Shown here: one piece after another, positions 1-9,085 of the stretch
How positions within the stretch are numbered: position 1 is the first letter of the stretch
How the letters are laid out: each line of letters starts with the position of its first letter
Source of the DNA: an uncultured Anaerostipes sp.
Lineage (GTDB): Bacteria; Bacillota; Clostridia; Lachnospirales; Lachnospiraceae
Assembly: GCA_900756035.1 (NCBI GenBank)
Contig: CAAEIR010000283.1
Location: forward strand, 1 to 46,143
Direction of reading: 5' to 3'
Length of the DNA: 46,143 bases
The notes under the pieces: model-generated
Database searches by the model: none
What the model was told of the DNA's origin: nothing
Seen by the model: the letters and a program-made list of their open reading frames with translations, nothing else
Made by a program: the position numbers and the translations under genes

Positions 1-182
1 AGCATTTTTTTGATGCCGTTTAGCTGGCCTATCATGCGGTTTAGGCGGTTTTGGAGCTGGTGGGTAGCTTCGGGGGTGCGGGGGGTGTGTTTGTGGTGGG
101 GGCAGGATGCAGGCGAGCCGATAGTAGCAATGGTTGAAGCTGAAATTATGGGAATATCATTTGTCTCTGTGGAATCTTGCAT
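1..182 (-). CDS. CsoR/FrmR-family metal-sensing repressor (5' part only)
   Basis: Only the first 60 codons are in the window; the gene runs off the left edge. The minus frame opens at ATG 182 behind a perfect AAGGAGG site. It begins with a His/Cys-rich stretch (CPHHKH near residue 27) and then reads LQNRLNRMIGQLNGIKKM, the hallmark first helix of the CsoR/FrmR/RcnR (DUF156) all-helical repressors. These tetramers bind GC-tract operators and are released by Cu(I), Ni/Co, persulfide or formaldehyde, depending on the member. The ligand residues on later helices are outside the window, so the inducer cannot be named. Two matching operators lie just upstream, which implies autoregulation. No partner gene (CopA, CopZ) is visible; it could lie past the edge. 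Confidence 0.8.
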   Translation of the reverse strand, partial: MQDSTETNDIPIISASTIATIGSPASCPHHKHTPRTPEATHQLQNRLNRMIGQLNGIKKM

Positions 183-246
183 AAAATTACCTCCTTAATA
201 TATGGACACTTTTATAAGTTAAACTACTGCGCATTAATTTTTAGCA

Positions 247-263
247 ATACCCTATAAGGGTAT
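247..263. promoter_or_regulatory. CsoR-type operator 1 (leader)
   Basis: A second 17-bp dyad with identical arms ATACCC and GGGTAT around TATAA. It is centred 38 bp from operator 2 and lies in the transcribed leader. Two same-length operators at a near-integral number of helical turns suggest cooperative repression (inference). Confidence 0.7.
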
Positions 264-281
264 ATTGTTTACAAGAACCAC

Positions 282-308
282 ATTATACCCTTATGGGGTA
301 TTTGTCAA
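282..308 (-). promoter_or_regulatory. Promoter of the CsoR-type repressor
   Basis: On the minus strand a perfect -35 TTGACA (308-303) and a perfect -10 TATAAT (287-282) are separated by 15 bp, a slightly short spacer. The promoter points at the repressor start 100 bp downstream. A 17-bp operator covers the spacer and half of the -10, so a bound repressor would exclude RNA polymerase. Confidence 0.75.
285..301. promoter_or_regulatory. CsoR-type operator 2 (promoter-proximal)
   Basis: A 17-bp dyad with arms ATACCC and GGGTAT around TTATG. It has the same architecture as known CsoR operators, a C-tract and G-tract flanked by AT. It lies between the -35 and -10 of the promoter. Confidence 0.7.
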
Positions 309-423
309 GTGCTTCTTGGTTCTTTCCAAGGTTAGACCCCTTAAGGAATCGTAAACGCCAAACCATGCGCTCTGTCTATATAATGTGAACTCTGCATATA
401 TTTTAGACTAAATGGAGGTATGT

Positions 424-1314
424 ATGTACAGCAAAATATCTGTTCGAATTCCACAAGTTCCAGGAAAAATCACCTCAATCAAAAAAGGGAAAGCAACTTA
501 TATACTTTATGAATATGACCGTGTGTATAAACCGGAAAAAAAGTATACAATTGCCCAGAGAGCAATAATTGGTAAGGTTACTGATGCAGATGAGCAAAAA
601 ATGAGTCCGAACGAAAACTACCAGAAGTATTTTCCGAATGCAATTCTACCAGAAGAATTGCCAGAAGCATACAGAAGCTACTGTCTTAAGATTGGTACTT
701 ATCTTGTTCGGAAAGACTTATTTGGACTATTTTGATTTTAAATATGATAAAAAAGGAATACTTCTGTATGCAGAAGAAAAACGGAAATCGTACAGCGGGA
801 ACTGGAACTGTGCGGCTATTTTTGCATAATCACTTCTGAAAAAATGACAGCGGAGCAGGTACTGGTAAAGTATAAGGGAAAAGACATCTCTGAAAAGTTA
901 TTCAGTGCAGACAAGTCGTTTATAGGATCAAAAAGTATGCGTGCACAAAGCAGCGAAGCTATGTCCGCGAAGCTGTTTCTCGAATTTGTGACGCTCATCG
1001 TAAGAAACAGAATGTATAATCTGCTAAAAGAAGAGATGCTCAGAATAGAAACAAGTCCTAATTATCTGATCGTTCCTGCCGCAATCCGTGAACTGGAAAA
1101 AATTAAAATTGTGCGATATAACGGTGAAAAGTACAAACTGGATTATGCAGTAACGAAAAAACAGAAGGACATACTGGCGGCGTTTGGAATGAATGCAGAA
1201 TACGTCATTCAGAAATCAAACAAAATCAGTGAATTACTACAAAATGAATTATCCATGAAGGACGATTTGGAGGAGGAAGAAGATGTCCAGAAAGAAAACG
1301 ATTGCTTCGATTGA
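424..1314 (+). pseudogene. IS1634/IS4-like transposase, internally deleted and frameshifted
   Basis: The start is ATG 424, seven bases behind GGAGG. The first about 100 codons (to 735) read as a normal transposase N-terminus (ITSIKKGKATYILYEYDR). The reading then breaks: a piece continues in another frame (DFKYDKKGILLYAEEKRK, about 740-790), and the conserved C-terminal section resumes in a third frame from about 821 (FCIITSEKMTAEQ) through the DDE-domain stretch ADKSFIGSKSMRAQSSEAMS and FLEFVTLIVRNRMYN to 1314. At least one frameshift and a large internal deletion remove most of the catalytic core, so it cannot be active. Family assignment to IS1634/IS4-type DDE enzymes is from motif recall. 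Confidence 0.75.
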
Positions 1315-1495
1315 AGAAGAAAAGGAGAAGGTAAAGAACGAGCTGAAAAAAACGCAGGAAAAATGTGATAAACTATCATCCAGATTTCTGGAGCTTCAAG
1401 AATCACATAGAAAATATGAGGCAGAGCAGATCATAGATGCTTATATAAAAAGCGGAAAGAGCCTAAATGAAATGATGACATTTTTAGGGGTGTAA
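1283..1495 (+). CDS. Small coiled-coil protein carried at the IS 3' end
   Basis: A 70-residue frame starting ATG 1283 behind GGAGGAGG and overlapping the end of the transposase by 32 bp. Residues 8-45 are a charged coiled coil rich in Glu/Lys; the C-terminus reads KSGKSLNEMMTFLGV. It lies inside the terminal repeats, so it is probably an accessory frame of the element rather than a host gene. I do not recognise a named family. The frame is intact although the transposase is dead. Confidence 0.5.
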   Translation: MSRKKTIASIEEEKEKVKNELKKTQEKCDKLSSRFLELQESHRKYEAEQIIDAYIKSGKSLNEMMTFLGV

Positions 1496-1741
1496 ACATA
1501 ACCCCCTAAAAATGTGTTTAGTCTAACTTTTTTGCAGAGTTCACAATATATAAACTCCCAAAAGGAAACCGATTTTCACAGAAATCTTGAATTTCCACAA
1601 TCAGCTCCTACATAATTAATACTGTATAATATCAATTTTTAATACACCAACTTCTTAGGAGCCTTACGAGAATTTACTCTCCGTAAGGTTCTCATCATTT
1701 TATTATGGTGTGGTCTACTGTTTTACCCAGACATCAATCCT

Positions 1742-3403
1742 CTAATCTAAACGATAAGCAATCTCCGCCTGCTTCTTATAAAAAGCAATTCCCAGCTTCA
1801 TCTTCTGTGTTATGCCCTCGTCCTGCATCTCAAATGCATAATTCTTCTCATCAATCTGCTGGAGTGCCATTTCAGAAAGTGCTGTCAATTTTTCGGTAAC
1901 ATTTTCTGGAGCAACGGTTCCACGCAGCACCTTCAGTTCAATCAGAATACCAGGCATCTTTTTGTTCAGCGGCATCATCTGAATGTCATACCTACCATCT
2001 CCGGCTTCACGGTTAGAGGTGATCCTATAATGATTGTTCATGATTGCGTACAGCCCCAACATCAGACCATGCTAAAAGCTTTCGGATGAAGCATCATAAA
2101 TACTAATGGTCTGCCGCAAAAAATCCTGCAAGTGTTTCTGTAAATTTGGTACATCCTGCATTATAATCGCCTGCTGGATAGCAATCGCAGTAGACGGTGA
2201 AATGCTATCGGCAAGGCAGGACAGAATTTCTTTTTCATACACATAGAAAATCTCCTTATTGGGAATCGCTATGGTACAGATATTATTCCCATCATGCAGC
2301 GCCTGTCGATCAACAATCTTCAAATATCCTGCCATCAACAGGAAACTGTAAATCGTATAAGGGTTTCTTTTTATTTCAGGGTAGATGACTGCTATGTCCA
2401 CATAGGTAGAGATTGTCTTTCCCTGCATCAACAGCTGCAAATTCTCCTGAATCTCCGATGTCGCGCCCTTGATAATTTCTCCTATAATACTGTTATTTCC
2501 GGTAGACTGCCAGAATGCTTGTGGCGAGCAATGTTCATTGATGTAGTTAATAACGGACCATGGATTGAATATTTCTGTTTCTCCGAACAAGTATCCGTCA
2601 TACCATTCGCATACTTCACTGAGCTTCATCTCTACTCCATAATATTGAAGCATTACAGAAACCTCATCCTGTGTAAATCCGAAATACCTGCTGTAACGAA
2701 CATCCAGAACAGAATCGACGCTCAGATTGTTCAGGCCGCTGAAAATGCCCTCTTTTGCAACCCGCAGAATCCCGGTCAGAAATCCATAGGAAAGATGGCG
2801 ATTATCTTTGTATGCACCTGAAAACAGATTACACATAAAGGAAACAATCTGATTGTAGTAGCCTTTCATAAAGCCATTCTGAATCGGTGTGTCATACTCA
2901 TCAATGATAATGACAGGAGCTATACCGTAGTAGGAATCCAGCATCTGTGACAGCTTACCGAGCGAAAATGCCAAATCCACTTCATTGGGTGAACCGGAAG
3001 CAATCTTCTCAAAGTCCTGTTTTTCATATTTATTAATGGCAGAACCATCCAATATTTCCAAATGGCGCAAATACTCATTTCGCAGCAACTGAGCGATTGA
3101 ATTTAGTGCCAATTCCCATGTATCATATTTTACATCTTTAAAGGTGAGAAATATGACCGGATATTTACCTTGATGCTTGCGATAATCCTTGCCGCAACCC
3201 CAGATCTTTTTATCACGGAAATACACGGAAGTATCTTTGTCTGTCTTTTCAAAAAAACGCGAAGCATATCCATATTCAATGTTTTGCCAAAACGTCGAGG
3301 ACGGGTAAACAGCGTAACCTTTGCGCGGGTATCGAGGAAATCTTTAATCAGCAGTGCCTTATCCACATAATAGAAGTCCGATACCACTTCCTTATTTTCA
3401 TGT
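1742..3403 (-). pseudogene. AAA-ATPase-like / PD-(D/E)XK nuclease-superfamily protein, broken
   Basis: The conceptual protein matches the common Firmicute family with an AAA-ATPase-like domain (PF09820 type) and a C-terminal PD-(D/E)XK domain (PF08011 type). Visible motifs are FTRPRRFGKTLNMDML (Walker A-like), VIIIDEYDTPI (Walker B), and a C-terminal nuclease-like core GDGRYDIQM...GILIELKV. Three defects are visible. The usual N-terminal residues before DFYYVDK are missing (the frame opens at a TAA near 3404). A 7-T run (minus strand, 3251-3257) lacks one T, shifting frame after DMLRVF. An in-frame TAG at 2072-2074 splits the protein where the family has ESFYHG. One or two of these could be sequencing errors, but three argue for decay. 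The cellular role of the family is unsettled. Confidence 0.85.
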
Positions 3404-3421
3404 TATTAGTCTCACTCCATG

Positions 3422-3462
3422 TTATCAGACACGCCATGTGAGCATACCACTTTATCAGACAC
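3422..3462. repeat. Paired 11-bp repeat, possible IS end remnant
   Basis: TTATCAGACAC occurs at 3422-3432 and again at 3452-3462, 30 bp apart and in the same orientation, each preceded by CCA plus two bases. Spaced subterminal repeats beginning TGTCTGATAA (other strand) resemble IS21-type ends. They lie just where the AAA-ATPase pseudogene loses its N-terminus, so an old insertion or deletion there is plausible. No istA/istB sequence remains. Confidence 0.35.
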
Positions 3463-3709
3463 TGCATCTTATTAAATCGTAATAATCTATATATTCAGTC
3501 ACAAAGAGAGGCCGATTTTCATCGGCTCCTCGTTCCGGTTTGTTCCGATTCTTCATTTTCTGTTTGGCTCACGGGTTGGCACTATAGGGATTTTGGGTGT
3601 TAAACACAATAAGTGTATTTACCACAGTTTTGTTGATACCAGAATTCCGCACCTTCTCCCCGTCTACAGTTTCTACCGTTTCCTTTAAACCACAACTCGT
3701 TTCCTCAAA
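3463..3709. other. Intergenic stretch without a supported gene
   Basis: It contains a short hairpin (GCCGAT/ATCGGC near 3511-3526) and, on the minus strand, a short open stretch reading ETVETVDGEKVRNSGINKTV that ends in stops on both sides. It looks like gene debris. I could not assign it. Confidence 0.4.
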
Positions 3710-3925
3710 TCAGTCCTTACACTGATATCCCATCATCCGTAATTCTGCTATTAGTTCCATTTTGTTTGAATACGCAGAATACTCTGGAGTATCGCAATGG
3801 ACTTCATATCCTTCTTTTCGTAGATTATTCACTCTGTTTATCAATGCTTCATCATTATAGGAAGGTCCAAAAATCTCGGCAGTTTTTAAACTATCATTAA
3901 ATAAGACTTCCCAATATTTTTTCAT
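3710..3925 (-). CDS. Small hypothetical protein, 71 residues
   Basis: I do not recognise this protein. It is soluble, with no signal or membrane segment, begins MKKYWEVLFNDSLKTAEIFG, and ends with a Cys-containing GYQCKD. The charged helical middle (INRVNNLRKEGYEVHCDTPEY) suggests a small alpha/beta fold. The start at ATG 3925 has a weak AAGGAA site directly upstream and a credible promoter 25 bp further up, which supports expression. It stands alone between a pseudogene and the 3' end of the EPS genes. Confidence 0.55.
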   Translation of the reverse strand: MKKYWEVLFNDSLKTAEIFGPSYNDEALINRVNNLRKEGYEVHCDTPEYSAYSNKMELIAELRMMGYQCKD

Positions 3926-3949
3926 TTCCTTATACCTCAGCTATTTTCT

Positions 3950-3977
3950 ATTGTAGAGTATGCAACCTAAATAACAA
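3950..3977 (-). promoter_or_regulatory. Promoter for the 71-residue gene
   Basis: Minus strand -35 TTGTTA (3977-3972) and -10 TACAAT (3955-3950) with a 16-bp spacer. The predicted start near 3943 gives a leader of about 18 bases to ATG 3925. Confidence 0.5.
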
Positions 3978-4204
3978 TAACAGTATACTACTTTTTTGGC
4001 AGACTGTAGTCTATCTTTTTGTGGTACACTTTGGAGGGAAACACATTTTTTCAAAATACTCTATTTCTTCAGAATGCTCTATTTCTTTTAAGATTGATAT
4101 ATTTTTGCTGTGCTTTATTGTGACTCTGCTGATATTTTTTCTATTCGAACAGGTAATCGAACAGTTGACTTATTGGCATTGAGATAAATTATTTTGTGTT
4201 GCTG

Positions 4205-5311
4205 TTAAATCTCTGTGTAACCAAACTCCAGAATATCAGCAATTCTCCTGCAAGTTTTACCATCACCATAAGGATTTGCTGCATGAGCCATTGCATTATA
4301 TGATTCTTTATTTTCCAACAATTCCTTAAAATTCTTATAAATCACATCCTCATTAGTGCCAACTAACTTAAGAGTTCCAGCTGCAATCCCCTCCGGACGC
4401 TCAGTTGTATCTCTCATTACAAGCACTGGTTTACCAAGCGAAGGAGCCTCTTCCTGAATTCCGCCAGAGTCTGTGAGAATCAGATAGCTGTTAGCAAGAA
4501 GGTTATGGAAATCAAGTACTTCCATTGGTTCAATAATTCTAATTCTGTCACAACCGCTCAGTTCTTCATCTGCAGTCTGTCTGACTACAGGGTTCATATG
4601 GATTGGATATACGGCCTTAACATCAGGGTGCTCATCCATGATTCTTCTGATGGCGCGGAACATATGATGCATTGGTTCTCCAAGATTTTCTCTTCTATGC
4701 GCTGTGATTACAATTAGTCTGCTGTCTTCAGCCCAATCAAGAACTTCGTGCTTAAAATCAGCCCTTACTGTCGTCTGAAGAGCATCTATCGCCGTGTTAC
4801 CTGTGATAAAGATAGATGCAGGATCTTTTCCTTCTTTAATTAAGTTGTTTGCGCTTCTTTCGGTTGGTGCAAAGTTATACTTGGCAATGATTCCAACAGC
4901 TTGGCGGTTGAACTCCTCTGGATAAGGGCTATAGATGTCATAAGTTCTAAGCCCTGCTTCAACATGTCCCACCGGAATCTGTTTGTAGAAGCAAGCTAAT
5001 GCTGTAACAAATGTTGTAGATGTATCCCCATGCACCAGGACAACATCCGGTTTAACGTCATCCAATACATCCCCAATTTTATTAAGGATATTTGTAGTCA
5101 CATCAAACAATGTCTGACGGTCTTTCATAATAGAAAGGTCATATTCTGGCGCTACATTAAAAACCTCAAGAACCTGATCTAGCATCTGTCGATGTTGTCC
5201 AGTAACGCAGACAACTGTCTTAATTCCTTCTCTTTTCTTTAATTCATTAACTAATGGGCACATTTTAATAGCTTCGGGTCTTGTGCCAAAGACCAGCATT
5301 ACTGTTTTCAT
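4205..5311 (-). CDS. wecB: Non-hydrolysing UDP-N-acetylglucosamine 2-epimerase
   Basis: This cytosolic enzyme interconverts UDP-GlcNAc and UDP-ManNAc, supplying ManNAc-type sugars for surface polysaccharide. At 368 residues it is full length for the family. Motifs are GTRPEAIKM near residue 9, GHVEAGLRTYDIYSPYPEE near 115-135, TAHRRENLG near 205, and the UDP-binding stretch DSGGIQEEAPSLGKPVL near 280 followed by RDTTERPEG. The ATG overlaps the stop of the flippase gene by four bases (ATGA), showing translational coupling. It is the last gene of the EPS synthesis run; a T-rich region follows without a clear intrinsic terminator. Function assignment is very secure; which sugar the repeat unit contains is inference. 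Confidence 0.95.
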   Translation of the reverse strand: MKTVMLVFGTRPEAIKMCPLVNELKKREGIKTVVCVTGQHRQMLDQVLEVFNVAPEYDLSIMKDRQTLFDVTTNILNKIGDVLDDVKPDVVLVHGDTSTTFVTALACFYKQIPVGHVEAGLRTYDIYSPYPEEFNRQAVGIIAKYNFAPTERSANNLIKEGKDPASIFITGNTAIDALQTTVRADFKHEVLDWAEDSRLIVITAHRRENLGEPMHHMFRAIRRIMDEHPDVKAVYPIHMNPVVRQTADEELSGCDRIRIIEPMEVLDFHNLLANSYLILTDSGGIQEEAPSLGKPVLVMRDTTERPEGIAAGTLKLVGTNEDVIYKNFKELLENKESYNAMAHAANPYGDGKTCRRIADILEFGYTEI

Positions 5312-6570
5312 ATACTCTCCTCTTCCGTGGATTTCACTTTTAATATTTGAAAAATTAATAGCAACATTAATCCGGCTTCACCAATAGCTGCTGCACTGGA
5401 AACACCATAAACGCCAAAAGCGATTCCCAGTGTGATATTCAGTATAACTGTAACAACTGCACTTAAAGAGAATGCCTGACTGTACTCTTTTTGATGCCCA
5501 CTTGCCACAAGGAATTGTATCCCCAAGAAATTGTTTGTAATCGATAACACCATCCACATTACCAAAGGTACAATAATATTAGAATATTCTGTATAAGCAA
5601 CGCCAAATGCAACAGAGATTAGGAAATTACGCAACAGGATAATGAGAAGTCCGCCTATTGCAAAGAGACCAATTATGTACATTGCTGCCCGCTTTACAGT
5701 TTGACAGCCCTTTGGAAAGGATTCCGAAAACTTTACACTTATATACGGATAAAGCGTCTGGCTGACCGGACTGAAAAACAAAATCATGATATACGGTATC
5801 TTATATATTGCGGAATAAATACCTACAATGCTCGGAGCAGCAACTGCGCCAAGAACAGTAATTCCCACGCTACTGAAAATTTTGGACATTGCCTGAGAAA
5901 TAAACAGATACCAGCCGTCTTTAATTTCTTCAATAGCATCCTTGAACTTGCAAAGCTTCACCTTCAAGCCATATTTTTTTCTTGACAAAGCAAGACCTAA
6001 AATGGCAGAGAAAATGAATGTTCCGGAATAGCAAAAACAGTACAGATACAGATGCTCCTCTGCTTTCACAATTAGGAAAACAAGAAGCACGGAAATCAGA
6101 CGAGACACAGCATTGATCATTGTAATCAGCTTCATGTCCTGTTTCCCCTGAAAAAGCCAAGTCAGCTGAAAAGCAACACCGATGATTACAAGGAAAAGAA
6201 TATTCATACTTACATACTGCTGCACACCGACATGTGTTACATAAGCAAGTACATTCATCCCTAGATAGGAAACTGCCAACAGCAGGAGTCTTGCACTTAT
6301 GATTCTGCTATATAAGTTTTGCAGACTGGAATCCCCCTCGATAGATACCTTTCTTGCACCAGTAAAACCAAAGCCGTATTCTACAATGACCTGGAAATAG
6401 GTTATCCAGTTCAGAGATAATGAAAAGATGCCATAGTTAGAGGCTCCCAAAACTCTGGTAATGTACGGCAGCGTCAACAATGGCACAACCGTATTAAAAA
6501 TCTGTAGTAGGAACAGCCACATTCCATTTTTGAAGAGTTTGGTGCTAATCATTTTTTTTATATTTTCCAT
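5308..6570 (-). CDS. wzx: Wzx-type oligosaccharide flippase
   Basis: A polytopic membrane protein of 420 residues in the MOP/RfbX flippase superfamily. It moves undecaprenyl-linked repeat units across the membrane before polymerisation. The N-terminus NGMWLFLLQIFNTVVPLLTLPYITRVLGASNYGIFSLSLN is diagnostic for polysaccharide flippases, and about twelve hydrophobic segments follow, with charged loops such as KEYSQAF before the last pair. The start directly abuts the stop of the upstream FrhB-like gene, and its end overlaps wecB by four bases. It pairs functionally with the Wzy-like protein two genes upstream. Substrate cannot be inferred from sequence. Confidence 0.92.
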   Translation of the reverse strand: MENIKKMISTKLFKNGMWLFLLQIFNTVVPLLTLPYITRVLGASNYGIFSLSLNWITYFQVIVEYGFGFTGARKVSIEGDSSLQNLYSRIISARLLLLAVSYLGMNVLAYVTHVGVQQYVSMNILFLVIIGVAFQLTWLFQGKQDMKLITMINAVSRLISVLLVFLIVKAEEHLYLYCFCYSGTFIFSAILGLALSRKKYGLKVKLCKFKDAIEEIKDGWYLFISQAMSKIFSSVGITVLGAVAAPSIVGIYSAIYKIPYIMILFFSPVSQTLYPYISVKFSESFPKGCQTVKRAAMYIIGLFAIGGLLIILLRNFLISVAFGVAYTEYSNIIVPLVMWMVLSITNNFLGIQFLVASGHQKEYSQAFSLSAVVTVILNITLGIAFGVYGVSSAAAIGEAGLMLLLIFQILKVKSTEEESI

Positions 6571-7752
6571 TTATTTTCTTCCCAGTACTTTTTTTACGCA
6601 AATTTTCGCTATGTGAATAATCGGTCTCTTAATCTTTTCGTTTTTAAACACAACATTGCATGCCTTGTCAAAACCATTTTGGGGATAAAGTTCCACAAAG
6701 CGATTGCGATACATCGAAGGAATCGAGGGATTAGCAAGCTGATTTTCAAACTTCAGTGCTTCCTCAAGAGGTCTCAAATCGATGGAAAGATCCCCCTCTA
6801 CCTCCAATTGTGTAAGGAGTTTCTCTCCCTTCTCTGAATTACAAAGCACACAAGAAATACCCTGATATCTCATTTCTACAACATTTCCTTTAACTGAATC
6901 CACTTTGCCTAATCCGGTAAAGTCACCAATGGTCAAATCACTACATCTGTCAGGGCTGGCATACATACAATTGTAGCAATTTGGTCTGTAAATTGTTGCA
7001 TTATGATATCCAATTTGAAAATTATCATCACTTTCTACGTATTTATGATAGTTCTTTCCCTTATAATCCACACTAAATACAAACTTAGACGTCATGAAGC
7101 GTTCATCTCTAAAAGATAAACCATCAATGCATTCGCCTTTTGTAACGTACTGCACATGCTCTTTGACGTAAAAATCAGAAGGAACCCCATGACAAATAAG
7201 ATCGACTGTAAACAACTCATCGGTACTCACTTTTTTCGTTTCAGCATATTTTTTTACCGCAGCCACTTGACAAGGCAGACCAATAAAAAGCATTTTCTTG
7301 CCTGCCTTCAAGGTATCAACAACATCTTCACAAATGCCACCCATAAAGGAAAATGTGTATTTTGAATTTGTAAATTGACGGATATCTTCTTCTGTAACTC
7401 CAAGCTTATGTTTAGCCTTCAATTCTTTGTTGTCAAAGTATACACCTGAAAACAGAATTCCTTTCTTCAGACACCATCTATAAATTGCTTGCGCCATCCC
7501 CCCCGATGCGCTAGTTTTCCGGATTGTCGGATTCGTAGCATAGCCAGAATAGCACATTTGAGGTAAAGTCTTTTCAACACGATTGACTACGGGACATACT
7601 TTTTGGCACAAACTGCAATCCACGCATTTACTACTATCAATCACCGGATATATATTATTCAATGCATCTCTTTGAAACGTAATGGCATTTTTCTTACATG
7701 CTAATCCACAATTTCCACAGCCGGTACAAGAATCTCTGCTTACCAGTTCCAT
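6571..7752 (-). CDS. FrhB-type protein with two 4Fe-4S clusters, EPS-associated (copy 1)
   Basis: It has 393 residues. The N-terminus carries two ferredoxin-like cluster motifs, CTGCGNCGLACKKNAI (residue 9 on) and CVDCSLCQKVCP (about 42-53). The remainder matches the coenzyme F420 hydrogenase/dehydrogenase beta-subunit fold, with GLPCQVAAVKKYAE, DLICHGVPS and a further Cys cluster CYNCMYASPDRC around residue 265. In Firmicute EPS loci this family repeatedly sits beside pyruvyl transferase-like genes, as here. Its reaction in polysaccharide synthesis is not established; a flavin and Fe-S dependent redox step on a sugar or carrier is a guess. A paralogue lies at 13492-14655. Confidence 0.85.
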   Translation of the reverse strand: MELVSRDSCTGCGNCGLACKKNAITFQRDALNNIYPVIDSSKCVDCSLCQKVCPVVNRVEKTLPQMCYSGYATNPTIRKTSASGGMAQAIYRWCLKKGILFSGVYFDNKELKAKHKLGVTEEDIRQFTNSKYTFSFMGGICEDVVDTLKAGKKMLFIGLPCQVAAVKKYAETKKVSTDELFTVDLICHGVPSDFYVKEHVQYVTKGECIDGLSFRDERFMTSKFVFSVDYKGKNYHKYVESDDNFQIGYHNATIYRPNCYNCMYASPDRCSDLTIGDFTGLGKVDSVKGNVVEMRYQGISCVLCNSEKGEKLLTQLEVEGDLSIDLRPLEEALKFENQLANPSIPSMYRNRFVELYPQNGFDKACNVVFKNEKIKRPIIHIAKICVKKVLGRK

Positions 7753-7765
7753 TTTCTTCCTCCTA

Positions 7766-9049
7766 CTATTTTTTGCTAAATTTGATTTTGATTTTCGGAT
7801 ACTTTATATGCTGCTTGAGATAATACATAAAAATGAAGAAAATATACACAACATACACGTCTGTATTCTGTGTAAGCAAAACGAGTATGAGCATAAAAAC
7901 CAAAGATTTTGATTTAGTTTGCTTCATACTGTCTGCAAAATAACAAAAACCAATCAGACCAAGTATACCCACAAGAAAGCCCAAATACCCAAAGTTGCAC
8001 AACGTCATCTCATACCAGCAGGGAGTTGTTCCTGCGGGCAGCTTAGGAATCGGAAGATTGAGGATGGATGAAGTCAAATATTGATAATGACTATAGGGTT
8101 TACTAGGCCAAATAATTCTGGGAATAAAGATAAAAAGCGTTGAAAAAAAACTTTGCCCCGGATAATCCAAAATGTGTATTTTTTTGAAGAATTCTTCATA
8201 TATGACATATTTAACAACATCATCTCTTCCAAAATCAACTCGCAACATATCATATACACTATCAAAGTTCATGTTTGAAAGCGGTTTGATTATAACCAAA
8301 TAAAATGCTGAGAAGGCAATCAGACTGATTCCCAAAATCGGAAGTACCCAGAAAAGTTTCTTCCTTCCTTTCTTTCCAAGTTCTGACTTGGTAAGGAAGA
8401 AAAGATAAAAGACACCCATGACTGCAATGATAAAGCGTTTTCCCTGCATCCAAGCCAATACAAAAGTAATCATTAGTAACACGCAAATCTTTTTTGCAGT
8501 AATTCTTCCTGAGAATATCATAATGCAGGTGCAAAACAAACTGACTAGAATCAGCGAGTTCAGGATTAAATTGTCCTGTCCGCTTACGCCTCTCAAACTC
8601 ATAGAACTATATATTAAAAATTGATCCACATTACCGGACAGCAATACAAAAAGTACAGGTGAAGCAATCCCCAAAATATAAATGCATGGATTTTCGTTTT
8701 TATTTCGCAAGGCACAGCTTGCAACTACCGCTCTTTGTGTCAATTTCTTATTCATCATTATGCCATAAGTGTACAAAGCTAAAATGGCAACTATTATATA
8801 GATATCATAAATAACAGCAACGCTCGCATTATTCATTGATTCTAAAAAAGACCTGTACCAATATACTACAATATATTGTGGCATTCCAATCAGATAATTC
8901 AAAAGAATTGGAAAGCAGCAAAAAATATACACAATAAATACCACATAAAATGATACAGAGCAGTATCTATCAAACACAAATTTTTTATACGATTTATATG
9001 TTACAATTGATGTAATAAAAATCATCAACCAATCTACGATTGGAGACAT
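7766..9049 (-). CDS. wzy: Wzy-like oligosaccharide repeat-unit polymerase
   Basis: A 427-residue membrane protein with about eleven hydrophobic segments and no soluble domain, in the position expected for the polymerase that joins flipped repeat units. A long hydrophilic loop in the C-terminal half (residues about 270-330, containing DFGRDDVVKYVIYEE and IIWPSKPYSHYQYL) fits the outside catalytic loop of O-antigen polymerase-type proteins, which have little sequence conservation. It is the only such protein in the locus. The call rests on topology, loop pattern and neighbourhood. Confidence 0.8.
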   Translation of the reverse strand: MSPIVDWLMIFITSIVTYKSYKKFVFDRYCSVSFYVVFIVYIFCCFPILLNYLIGMPQYIVVYWYRSFLESMNNASVAVIYDIYIIVAILALYTYGIMMNKKLTQRAVVASCALRNKNENPCIYILGIASPVLFVLLSGNVDQFLIYSSMSLRGVSGQDNLILNSLILVSLFCTCIMIFSGRITAKKICVLLMITFVLAWMQGKRFIIAVMGVFYLFFLTKSELGKKGRKKLFWVLPILGISLIAFSAFYLVIIKPLSNMNFDSVYDMLRVDFGRDDVVKYVIYEEFFKKIHILDYPGQSFFSTLFIFIPRIIWPSKPYSHYQYLTSSILNLPIPKLPAGTTPCWYEMTLCNFGYLGFLVGILGLIGFCYFADSMKQTKSKSLVFMLILVLLTQNTDVYVVYIFFIFMYYLKQHIKYPKIKIKFSKK

Positions 9050-9085
9050 AATCTACCTCTCTCTATACCATGTAAAGATTTTATC

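Larger units (their letters stand above)
384..1546 (+). mobile_element. Decayed DDE insertion sequence with terminal inverted repeats
   Basis: The two ends carry an exact 13-bp inverted repeat, TGTGAACTCTGCA at 384-396 and its complement at 1533-1545. Partial matching continues inward (both ends read toward TTAGACT). TATATAA occurs immediately outside the left end (377-383) and again at 1547-1553, a candidate 7-bp target duplication, though the flanks are AT-rich enough for chance. Inside lie a broken transposase and one small intact frame. At about 1.16 kb it is shorter than a full element of this type because the middle of the transposase is gone. Confidence 0.7.

Noticed and set aside
2294..2821. 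A 175-codon plus-strand open frame
   Set aside because: It lies wholly opposite the recognisable AAA-ATPase pseudogene and encodes nothing recognisable.
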